Source: Saccharibacillus sp. O23 (GTDB lineage: Bacteria > Bacillota > Bacilli > Paenibacillales > Paenibacillaceae). From it: a stretch of DNA of 64,000 nucleotides. The stretch covers positions 496,001 through 560,000 of the forward strand of contig NZ_NJDE01000002.1 in the NCBI RefSeq assembly GCF_002205895.1, written 5' to 3'. Numbering within the stretch: position 1 is the stretch's first letter; the number at the start of each line of letters is the position of its first letter. Below the pieces are notes generated by a model. It saw only the letters and a list, made by a program, of their open reading frames with translations, had not been told where the DNA came from and searched no databases. Shown here in pieces: positions 43,734-51,249 of the stretch. The translations under genes and the position numbers were made by a program.

Positions 43734-44114
43734 TCAGCTCCTGAACGCGATCTTGATCAAATTGCCGCTCGGATCCCGAAGATAGTCGGCGCTGTACGCA
43801 TGACCCATCGCGATTCCCGAGGGGTTCAGCTCCGTATAGTCGTTTCCGGCCGCATACGGAACGCCGTCGACCTCGATATTCGCGTCGCCGGCATCGCCGT
43901 TTCGGATCATGAACAAGATTTGCGCCCCGGAATACGTCTGCCGATCTTCGGCTTCCAGAGTAGTCTGAATCTTGCCGCCGCCGCTCGCGTTCAGGCCGTA
44001 TACCAACCGCGATGCGTTTTCGATCGATTGAACCGTCTGCGCCGCGTACGTGCAAGCCCCGATAAACAAAAAGAAAATCGCGGCCAACATCATAAAACTT
44101 CTTGCGTTCTCCAT
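43734..44114 (-). CDS. Pilin-like protein of the Tad-like operon (126 aa)
   Basis: Small protein with one N-terminal hydrophobic helix (about residues 7-26, SFMMLAAIFFLFIGACTYAAQTV), followed by a helix (QSIENASRLVYGLNASG) and a small extracytoplasmic beta-rich domain. This is the minor-pilin layout. It lies 3 bp before the 183-residue pilin-like gene and about 85 bp after the 154-residue one. No family recognised; no prepilin peptidase motif of the standard type. ATG at 44114 with ACGGAGGGACG upstream. Confidence 0.72.
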   Translation of the reverse strand: MENARSFMMLAAIFFLFIGACTYAAQTVQSIENASRLVYGLNASGGGKIQTTLEAEDRQTYSGAQILFMIRNGDAGDANIEVDGVPYAAGNDYTELNPSGIAMGHAYSADYLRDPSGNLIKIAFRS

Positions 44115-44198
44115 CTCGTCCCTCCGTTCGAAAGCGGCCCTCCGCGCGGTTTGAGGGCCTGCTTCCGCCTGCTCTTTGGTTTGACTTTTTCGCTGTTT

Positions 44199-44663
44199 TT
44201 ATTTTGCCTGCGTGAACACGATCCCGCGCACCATATTGTTGGCGTCGCGCACGATCGAAGATTTGAATTTGCCCGAAGGATTGATGAAATTGTTATCCGC
44301 TTCGTTCATCGCCGGCACCAGATTCGCGTTTTTGGTCTCGCCCGTAATGACGCCCGTCGTCTGATTGAATTGGCTGCCGTAATAAGTCGTGCCCCCTTTG
44401 CCGGTCTGCACGTATACGCCGAACTGATCTTCGCCGCTGTATTGGCGCACGGCGTTCATGACCTGGCTGCCGGAAAGGGTCGTATTCTCGTAAATATTGA
44501 AGCGGGTCTGCGAGAGCTGCGTCTGGATCGAAGAGAACTGCGTCTGTCCTTCTTTGGCCGCATCCTGCGAAGAGATGAAAATAATGACGACCGTCGTGAT
44601 CAGCGCGAGCGTCAGAAAAATACCTGCGGCGAGTTTCAAACCCGAAGTTGCATTGCTTCCCAT
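44199..44663 (-). CDS. Pilin-like protein of the Tad-like operon (154 aa)
   Basis: One hydrophobic helix at about residues 9-31 (LKLAAGIFLTLALITTVVIIFIS) after a short polar leader MGSNATSG, then an alpha-helical stalk (QDAAKEGQTQFSSIQTQLSQTRFNIYENT) and a soluble domain with a Gly/Thr-rich region. It is the first pilin-like gene after the TadBC-like protein and, as the most pilin-like in shape, the best candidate for a major subunit. The leader is short and a cleavage at Gly8 before LKLAAG would be type-IV-like, but the usual Glu at +5 is absent. ATG at 44663 with GAGGACT upstream. Confidence 0.75.
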   Translation of the reverse strand: MGSNATSGLKLAAGIFLTLALITTVVIIFISSQDAAKEGQTQFSSIQTQLSQTRFNIYENTTLSGSQVMNAVRQYSGEDQFGVYVQTGKGGTTYYGSQFNQTTGVITGETKNANLVPAMNEADNNFINPSGKFKSSIVRDANNMVRGIVFTQAK

Positions 44664-44684
44664 ATGAATAGTCCTCTTTTCGTT

Positions 44685-46763
44685 TTAAATTTGTCCCAGT
44701 TGGGCGATCAAATCTTTCATCTGCATAAACGATACGTACAAGAACGGCACGATAATATAGGCGCCGAGCATGAACATGATCGGCGCGAATCCGATATCGC
44801 GTCCCCAATTGGCTTTGCTTTCGATCAAACGATCCATCGTTTCTTTTTTCTGTTCGCGATAATACTCCTGTTCCGCTTCCAGATCGTCGAACGCTTCGCG
44901 GATCGAGATCCGCTCCAACGCGTTTTCGAATCGTTCGATCAAGCGCACGAACGGCGGAAAAGGCGCTTCGCGTTTCAGTTCTTCGAGAGCTTTGGCCGAT
45001 CCGCCGTCGAAGCCGAGCAGGCAGCGTTGAAGCGCCGGCTTAAATAAGATCGCGAATCTCTCGAGCCATTCCAGCATCGTCTCCACGTTCATGCGGTCGA
45101 ACTGGCTTAAGATCGAGATCAGCATACGAAATTGATCGACTTCGCTTTGCATTTCCATTCCTCGCATTTTGCGCTGGAAAAGCATGATGCCGACAGGCAA
45201 GTGATAAGCGGCGGCTCCGGCAGCCACGGCGATCAGCAGCTCCCACCATTTCAAGTATTCGCCGTCCAGTTTGCGCAGCTTTTCCGTAATGCGCATGCCG
45301 GCTTCGTTCCGTTTGATGTCGTTCCATCCCGCTTCGGCCTTTTCCGCGACAAGTCCTTGCACTTGTTCTTCCCAACGACCGCTTCGGACATCGACTTCGT
45401 TCATGATTTTTCGGTCGAATTCCGTACGCAGACGCGCTTCTTGTTGGTCTTTGTCGTTCACCCTGCCGAGCATCAGCCCGCCTTGCTCATAAGTCGGCGC
45501 ATTCTTGATCCGCTGGATCTGCCCCGTATGAACGGCGGCGAACATGCCCAACATCAGAAGTCCCGACAACAAGGCGACCGTCAAGCGGCGAACCGTCAAC
45601 CACTCGACCGTAAGCGGAGAATTCGATTCCCCGATCAGTTTGGACAACCGGTAGCGCGATTTGGTGTACGGGCCGGGAACGAACGGAGCGACCGGATAGC
45701 GGACCCCCCGATATTCGTACAGCTTTTTCTCCCAGCGAAACCCGCTCGGCTTAGGCGCATATCGGGATTCCTCCGTCTCGGCCAGCTTGCGGATCAGCAC
45801 GTAGGCCAGAACCGCGATCGCGTAAAGCAGCAGCTTGGCGGCGCTCCCCAGCCGACTTCCGTAGAATTCCGCCATGACCGGAAAATACTTCTCGGCCCAA
45901 CGCTGAAGCGGAAACGAGAGCAGGATCGGGGCCAGCGCGATGATCGTCAAGCTGCTCAATTGGTAGCTCAACCGCTGCCGGCGCAGCAGGTCGAAATTGA
46001 TATCCTGAATAAAACGGCTGACGGCATTCAGATACAGCGAGCCTTTGGCCGTCGCTTTGTCTCCGTATTCCGTAATCAGACGGGCGATGCCGGTAAAAAT
46101 CTTCAGATAACGGTTAGGCGCGACTTCGTAATAAGCGGCAAGACTGCGATCCGGATCGCGCGCGGTGAGCACTTCATGAATCCGTTCCCCGTGCAGTTTC
46201 ATATCGTGACCGGCAAGCTGCGCGGCTTCGTAGATCGCTTCGTCCGCCATTCGAGTCGCTTGAAATTGATGTCGGTTGTCTTCCAGAAAATCGCGGAAGT
46301 CTTTCAGCAATCGATTCTCTATGCGATGAACGAAGAAATCGATCATCATGCCGTTAAGCACAAGGCAGCCCATGATCCCGAGCAGCAGCGCCGGCAGGCT
46401 TCTTCCGATCAACGCAAGCGCCAGCAGCAGTCCGATCGCGATCAACAGAACCGCATAAGTGATTTTCATCGTTTCCCGTCTGAGCGTCAGTTCGTCGTAC
46501 GGACCGATGACCGCCAGACGCTGACGGATTCGCCGGATCTGTCCGCCGAGGACCGGAATAGGCGCGAAACGAACGTAAGAGCGTTGATAGAACGGATTCA
46601 GCGAAGAACTCTCCCAAGCTCTGCCGCTTTGCCGACCCATCCAGCTTGCCGCAGGGTCGTTGCGGAGTTCGCCGGACTTCTTGCGCCGTCTCCATACGAA
46701 CCATAACGCGAGAGGAACCAGATACAGCAGCAGCGCCAGCCCGATCAACAGCTTAAGATTCAT
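44685..46763 (-). CDS. Fused TadB-TadC-like membrane platform protein
   Basis: 692-residue integral membrane protein with two T2SSF-like halves. The first half has an N-terminal anchor (about 5-22), paired spans near 100-145, a cytoplasmic helical region (FRDFLEDNRHQFQATRMADEAIYEAAQLAG) and spans near 275-345. The second half has a span near 405-425, one near 505-525, another cytoplasmic T2SSF-like helical bundle (EVDQFRMLISILSQFDRMNVETMLEWLERFAILFKPALQRCLL) and a final span near 665-685. Tad systems normally encode TadB and TadC as separate proteins of about 300 residues each. The ATG overlaps the ATPase stop by 4 bp. Probable inner platform that couples the ATPase to the pilin-like subunits. 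Confidence 0.8.
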   Translation of the reverse strand: MNLKLLIGLALLLYLVPLALWFVWRRRKKSGELRNDPAASWMGRQSGRAWESSSLNPFYQRSYVRFAPIPVLGGQIRRIRQRLAVIGPYDELTLRRETMKITYAVLLIAIGLLLALALIGRSLPALLLGIMGCLVLNGMMIDFFVHRIENRLLKDFRDFLEDNRHQFQATRMADEAIYEAAQLAGHDMKLHGERIHEVLTARDPDRSLAAYYEVAPNRYLKIFTGIARLITEYGDKATAKGSLYLNAVSRFIQDINFDLLRRQRLSYQLSSLTIIALAPILLSFPLQRWAEKYFPVMAEFYGSRLGSAAKLLLYAIAVLAYVLIRKLAETEESRYAPKPSGFRWEKKLYEYRGVRYPVAPFVPGPYTKSRYRLSKLIGESNSPLTVEWLTVRRLTVALLSGLLMLGMFAAVHTGQIQRIKNAPTYEQGGLMLGRVNDKDQQEARLRTEFDRKIMNEVDVRSGRWEEQVQGLVAEKAEAGWNDIKRNEAGMRITEKLRKLDGEYLKWWELLIAVAAGAAAYHLPVGIMLFQRKMRGMEMQSEVDQFRMLISILSQFDRMNVETMLEWLERFAILFKPALQRCLLGFDGGSAKALEELKREAPFPPFVRLIERFENALERISIREAFDDLEAEQEYYREQKKETMDRLIESKANWGRDIGFAPIMFMLGAYIIVPFLYVSFMQMKDLIAQLGQI

Positions 46764-48661
46764 GCGGGCTCACTCCCCCAATGCCGATCCAGAAACTCCA
46801 AGAATTCCGCCGCGTCCTCGCGCGACATGTTGACGGCCATACGTTCTACCGTTCCCGAGGTAGGCCGCCGGACCGGAACGTAAGCCCCGTCGCGAAATTC
46901 GATGATGTTCCGGGCTTCGAACGATCTTCCGGTCAATCGCCGATAATAATCGAGATTGGCGCGAGCCCATATTTTAAGAACCGAGGTCTCGTCCTGCTCG
47001 ACGTCCAAACGGCGGACGAGTTCGGCAAAAGCTTCCTGATCCGCTTCAAGCGTCACGCATTCCGTCAGACGTTCGATATAACGGGTACCGTCCCGCTGCT
47101 TCTCCAAATGCACGTCGAACGCGATGACGCTGGCGACCTGCTCTTCCGCGATCCGTTCGTTCTGGAACGTGCCGGTCTTCAGCAGCGAGTTGCGCAGCGA
47201 CCAGATCAGGTCTTTCAGCGTTTTGGCATGATGGCTGAATACCGTAAACTTGCTCGCGACCTGCGACATCTGCACCGCCCAGGCGGCTACCGGATCGGTC
47301 GCGACTTCGCCGAGGATATTGACGGTTCCGTCCGTTTTCTTCTGAAGATCCAACCCTTCTTGGCCGCCGATCTTCTCCGTCTCGCGAAAAGCCAACGTGT
47401 TACGCTCCGGATATAATCTGCGCAGATGGAGTTCGAACGCAAGCTCTTGGATCCGCAGATTGAACGTGCCGTAGATGGATTTGACCATCGCCATCAGCAG
47501 CGTCGTTTTGCCCGATCCTTGTTCGCCGGTTACGGCCGTGACCTGCGCGCCTTTCATCAGATAATCCAGCATCTTCATCGGCAGTTCCGCTCCGCTGATC
47601 CGGTCGGCGTTCAACAGACGTTCCAGACTCAAGTTCGGCAGATCGAATTTGCGAACGAAAAAAGCCCAGTTTTCCGCAAACGGAGGACGCACGACGACCA
47701 CCCGCGAACCGTCCTGCATTTCGTTGACCATGTACGCTCTGGCTTCCGACAGCTGACCCGGACTGCCGAATCGGTAAATGTTCTGGCAGACCCTTTTCAA
47801 TTCGAGTTCGCTGCCGAAACCGAGAAACGCCAGCCGAATCGATTTGCCGCGGTAGAAAATCCAGATGCTGTCGCAGCTTCGGTGACCCGAATCGGAGTCC
47901 TTATCGCGCATGGTTCGCATCAATTCGACTTCGTGATCCAATTCTCTCATTTCCGCCGGCAGGCCCGATACGCCTCCCGATACGCCGTCGATCGTTTGAT
48001 CGCGCAGCTCGTCGATCGGACCGAACCCTTTGTACTGCTGGTAGACGCGCTGGACCACGATCTGCAGCTTGTCTTCGAAAGACAGGCGCGGCGCTTCGCG
48101 GCCGTAGATATCGCGAATCTCTTCCCCCGTGACGAGGTACGATTCGGTAGAGCCTTGCTCGATGACCGTTTTCAGCTCGGCAAGTCCGTAAGTCTCGATC
48201 AGGACGCTCAGCGCCTGCATCCCGTGTTCCCGTTTGTAGACATGCAGCAGAATATCGAATTTGTCGGTATCCGTCAGCAGCCTCTCCTGTCCGAACGGAA
48301 GAAGATGATCGATATTCGTTTCCGTCACGGCTCCGCCGCGCAGCAGCAGATCGGAAATAAACGATTTGACGTAAATCTTGTCCGCAAGACTGCCCGAATT
48401 GCACGATTTAAGCGCGCTTTTGAGTTCGGCCACGACGTTGCGGCGGCGTTCGAATTCTTCGCCCGTAAGGCCCAAATCCAGCAGATTGACATTGGTGAAA
48501 TCGTTGATCGCCAACGTGACGTAAGTCTGCAAGCTCTCCATCGTAGGCAGTTCGGCTTCGCCGCCGCGAGCGCCGCCCGGCGCTTTGCGAAGCATGATCA
48601 ACAGCCACGCCGAAAGACCGGCCAATATGACGACGATCAACAGCAGATTGATCCAATCCAT
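46760..48661 (-). CDS. CpaF/TadA-type secretion ATPase with an N-terminal membrane anchor
   Basis: Hexameric motor ATPase of the T2SS/T4P/T4SS superfamily, 633 residues. Walker A is GEQGSGKTT (about 379-387), with the Walker B-like strand VNILGEVATD (Glu452) and the His box FSHHAKTLKDLIWSLRNSLL. The middle domain has the TadA-style VVVVRPPFAENWAFFVRKFDLPNLSLERLL. Unusually the first 25 residues are a membrane helix (WINLLLIVVILAGLSAWLLIML), whereas TadA/CpaF proteins are normally soluble, and there is an N-terminal domain of about 200 residues that I do not recognise. The downstream overlap with the TadBC-like gene supports coupling of motor and platform. Confidence 0.88.
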   Translation of the reverse strand: MDWINLLLIVVILAGLSAWLLIMLRKAPGGARGGEAELPTMESLQTYVTLAINDFTNVNLLDLGLTGEEFERRRNVVAELKSALKSCNSGSLADKIYVKSFISDLLLRGGAVTETNIDHLLPFGQERLLTDTDKFDILLHVYKREHGMQALSVLIETYGLAELKTVIEQGSTESYLVTGEEIRDIYGREAPRLSFEDKLQIVVQRVYQQYKGFGPIDELRDQTIDGVSGGVSGLPAEMRELDHEVELMRTMRDKDSDSGHRSCDSIWIFYRGKSIRLAFLGFGSELELKRVCQNIYRFGSPGQLSEARAYMVNEMQDGSRVVVVRPPFAENWAFFVRKFDLPNLSLERLLNADRISGAELPMKMLDYLMKGAQVTAVTGEQGSGKTTLLMAMVKSIYGTFNLRIQELAFELHLRRLYPERNTLAFRETEKIGGQEGLDLQKKTDGTVNILGEVATDPVAAWAVQMSQVASKFTVFSHHAKTLKDLIWSLRNSLLKTGTFQNERIAEEQVASVIAFDVHLEKQRDGTRYIERLTECVTLEADQEAFAELVRRLDVEQDETSVLKIWARANLDYYRRLTGRSFEARNIIEFRDGAYVPVRRPTSGTVERMAVNMSREDAAEFLEFLDRHWGSEPA

Positions 48662-48664
48662 AAG

Positions 48665-49510
48665 CTAGGAAACTCCCTTCGCCGCGTCTGCCTGTTTAAG
48701 CCTCGCGTTAATGTCGATTCCCTCGAGCAGAGTCTCGGCGGCGCGGCGGATCTCGGAAATGAAAGCGTAATGTTCGTGTCTGCGACTCAGCGAACGGCAG
48801 CGGGCGATAAACCCTTTGACATCCCCGTCGTTCACCGCATCGCGAAACGCCGAATCGTAAGGAACCGTCAATGCCGATTCCCGGCTTCCGTACTTGCGCA
48901 AAATGTTGGCGGCTTTATATTTGGATCGGGTATCGTAACCCGCGAACAAAAGCAGCTGTTTTTTGCCGCGCAGTTCTTCCGGCCGGCTTTCAAGGTCGAA
49001 ATAGCGTTCCAGAACGCCCGCGTTCTGATTCAGGCAGACCACCACAAGATCCGCGGACGCCAACATTTGTTTTTCGATGCTTCCTTCCCCGTTTCCGGCA
49101 TCCAACAGCACGCACTCGTAATCGCTTCGCGCATAGTCGTAAATGTTCCCGACCCGCTCGGCCGCTTCCTCCGCGTGCGGACGGCTGCCGTTTTCGAATC
49201 CGCGCAGCAGATCCAATCGGCCGGGCTCCAATGGCAGCGTATGATTGCGCACCGCTTCCCGTTCGAGTTTGCCGCTTCTCGCCAGCCGAAGCAGCGCGTC
49301 AAGCCCCGTTCCGGCGTTCACGGTCAACTCCCCGCCGGGCGCGGAACGAATCGAACGCGCGAATCCCCGTTCCAGCGCGGCATCCCGTCCTTGCGGTTGG
49401 GAGACTAGTGTCCGAATCCGATATTCGGCCCCGATCAATGCTGCGATCGCCGCCACAGAGGCTGTTGCTCCCGAACCGCGCCCTACGTTCCAAAAGGCGA
49501 TTTGTCCCAT
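48665..49510 (-). CDS. TadZ/MinD-like protein with a degenerate P-loop
   Basis: 281-residue protein with the SIMIBI (ParA/MinD/TadZ) order of elements: N-terminal strand-loop-helix IAFWNVGRGSGATASVAAIAALIG where a Walker A would be, then YECVLLDAGNGEGSIEKQMLASADLVVVCLNQN in the place of the DxxG/switch region, and KKQLLLFAGYDTRSKYKAANILRKYG. The deviant Walker A Lys pair is absent, so nucleotide binding may be lost, as in some TadZ/CpaE proteins that act as localisation platforms. The ATG at 49510 has GAGGAG 8 nt upstream; it lies 1 bp after the preceding gene. Confidence 0.75.
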   Translation of the reverse strand: MGQIAFWNVGRGSGATASVAAIAALIGAEYRIRTLVSQPQGRDAALERGFARSIRSAPGGELTVNAGTGLDALLRLARSGKLEREAVRNHTLPLEPGRLDLLRGFENGSRPHAEEAAERVGNIYDYARSDYECVLLDAGNGEGSIEKQMLASADLVVVCLNQNAGVLERYFDLESRPEELRGKKQLLLFAGYDTRSKYKAANILRKYGSRESALTVPYDSAFRDAVNDGDVKGFIARCRSLSRRHEHYAFISEIRRAAETLLEGIDINARLKQADAAKGVS

Positions 49511-49511
49511 T

Positions 49512-50210
49512 TTATTTGCTCCTCTCTGCTCTTTTCCACAGCTTGCGCGCTTCGCGTTCGTCGATTCCCAGCACGACGGCCGCAAGTTCTTGCACGACTT
49601 TTTTCAGATCGGGAGATATTCCTTTCATTCGCAGTCTTTCGGCGTATTGATTGGCGATTTTGACCGACAGATTGCGTTCGTCCGGGTAATAGACCATCCG
49701 CTTTTTCCATTCGATCGGAAAAGGTTCGAATTGTCCGTCGATATAGGCGTCTCCCGGTTCGTCCGCGCCTTCGATCATGATGCGGTGAAAAGCGTACCAT
49801 TCGGCGACCGGACGTCCCGCGAAAAAGGCTTCCAACAGACGAAGGCTTCGTTGGAGCGACGTCTGTTCGCATCCCAGCAGTAGAAAGCGCAGATCCGTTT
49901 CGGGCAGCATCGCCAAGCGGCCTGCATGATCGGTATCGTACAGAACCACATCGTAATCTTCGTCCTCGGCTTTTGCCGCAAGCGCTTCGCCCGCGTCATG
50001 TCCCAAAGAGCGAAACGGCGTCCAGATTTCGAAGCCGTCGTATTCTCTCGGCTCTCCCGACACGTCCACGACCGGACAAGCGTATTCGTAATCGCTTCTG
50101 AGCGTAGCGTCGACGATCAAAGTCTTCTTCCCGCTCTCCGACAACGTTTTGGCCAGATAAAAGAGCAGGTCCGTCTTGTCTTTGTCTCCGACAAACAAGA
50201 TTCGTTTCAT
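49512..50210 (-). CDS. Second TadZ-like protein, degenerate P-loop
   Basis: 232-residue protein. It opens KRILFVGDKDKTDLLFYLAKTLSESGKKTLIVDATLRSDYEYA, a MinD-like beta-strand, loop and helix followed by the second strand with an Asp (LIVDAT), and continues with DYDVVLYDTDHAGRLAMLPETDLRFLLLGCEQTS, the position of the switch II Asp. The first loop (GDKDKTD) lacks the GKT/S ending of Walker A. Overall fold is therefore probably ParA/TadZ-like without normal ATP binding. The ATG at 50210 has GAGGAGG 6 nt upstream. Sits between the CpaB-like gene and the other TadZ-like gene. Confidence 0.7.
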   Translation of the reverse strand: MKRILFVGDKDKTDLLFYLAKTLSESGKKTLIVDATLRSDYEYACPVVDVSGEPREYDGFEIWTPFRSLGHDAGEALAAKAEDEDYDVVLYDTDHAGRLAMLPETDLRFLLLGCEQTSLQRSLRLLEAFFAGRPVAEWYAFHRIMIEGADEPGDAYIDGQFEPFPIEWKKRMVYYPDERNLSVKIANQYAERLRMKGISPDLKKVVQELAAVVLGIDEREARKLWKRAERSK

Positions 50211-50222
50211 CGATCTTCCTCC

Positions 50223-51209
50223 TCAATTCCCCGGCTGCGTATTCGCGTCCGATCCGTCCGTGAAAATCGGTTCTTCCTGCACGCCGGAATTCTGCGCAGC
50301 GGCTCCGGAACCGTCGACCGCGTCTTGCGCCGAATCGTTCGGAAGCAGCGAGTTTTCTTGCGTGCCCGGATTGATCGGGTTCAGGTTCGCTTTGTTGTTC
50401 AAGTATTTCTGAATGTCTTCCGGCGTAAGCAGATCCAATCCCGTTTCCAATTTCTCGCGCATCCGCCGCTCCAACTCGGTCTTGGCCCGTTCGACGATAT
50501 TCGGATCGCTGTCGATCAGGTCGAGCACGCTCGCGTTGGCCGGATAAGTCACCGCTGCCGCGCGCTGGAGCCCCGGCTCGACGTAAGTTACCGAATAGAT
50601 CGACGCATCGTTCAGATACGCGTCGACGATCGCGGACGACATCTTCAGGATCTCCTGCTCGTTCATGCGCAGCCAGACCGTTCCGGAAGACAGCTGCTCC
50701 GCTTTTTTCTTCGACAGCACGATAAAATCTTCGCCTGTCGGAAACTTCACGCGCACATCGACATACTCGCCGGTTTGCAGCCGGCTCGGCAGTTCGATCA
50801 AGCGAAACTCTTGATTCCGCAGATCGTCCGTCGTAGGCGCTCCTTCATACAGCATGGAGAAGCTTACCGGCGTATTCCGGGTCAAAGCCACTTTGGCGTA
50901 ACGGCCTACGACGTCGCTCCGGGCAGGCAGGTCTTTCGGCGCGGCCGCCGCGTTCACCTGAACTTCCGTCAGATCGTCTTGTCCGATCTTTTCTCCCGCT
51001 TTTATATCGCGCGTAAGCGCATAAACCGGCACGCGTTCGGCATCCATAGCCGCGATACGCTGTTCGTATACGCTGCGCTCCGATTGGTATTTCTCTTCGA
51101 TATGGCGCACGTACGGAATTCCCGCCGCCGCGCAGATCAGCAGAGCCGATGCGGCTCCTGCCGATGCGGCCATCCATTTTTGCCGCTGTCGAAATCTGAT
51201 TCTTGCCAT
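50223..51209 (-). CDS. CpaB/RcpC-like SAF-domain protein
   Basis: 328-residue membrane-anchored protein. One helix near residues 13-33 follows a basic N-terminus; the outside part begins with a helix (RHIEEKYQSERSVYEQRIAAMDAE) and a SAF domain, VPVYALTRDIKAGEKIGQDDLTEVQV, the signature of CpaB/RcpC/FlgA proteins, then ARSDVVGRYAKVALTRNTPVSFSMLYEG and a beta region EYVDVRVKFPTGEDFIVLSKK. The C-terminal 60 residues are low-complexity Asn/Gln/Asp/Pro-rich. In Gram-negative Tad systems CpaB helps stabilise the secretin; no outer membrane is expected here, so it may guide the filament through the cell wall. ATG at 51209 with GGGAG upstream. Confidence 0.8.
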   Translation of the reverse strand: MARIRFRQRQKWMAASAGAASALLICAAAGIPYVRHIEEKYQSERSVYEQRIAAMDAERVPVYALTRDIKAGEKIGQDDLTEVQVNAAAAPKDLPARSDVVGRYAKVALTRNTPVSFSMLYEGAPTTDDLRNQEFRLIELPSRLQTGEYVDVRVKFPTGEDFIVLSKKKAEQLSSGTVWLRMNEQEILKMSSAIVDAYLNDASIYSVTYVEPGLQRAAAVTYPANASVLDLIDSDPNIVERAKTELERRMREKLETGLDLLTPEDIQKYLNNKANLNPINPGTQENSLLPNDSAQDAVDGSGAAAQNSGVQEEPIFTDGSDANTQPGN

Positions 51210-51249
51210 GCTTGGTCTCCCTTCGATTTGCGCTCGTCTTGATCAAAGT

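Noticed and set aside
43125-49408. Long plus-strand open frames of 640 and 660 codons opposite the Tad-like operon.
   Set aside because: Same antisense effect. The minus-strand genes have motifs, ribosome sites and overlaps; the plus frames have none of these.
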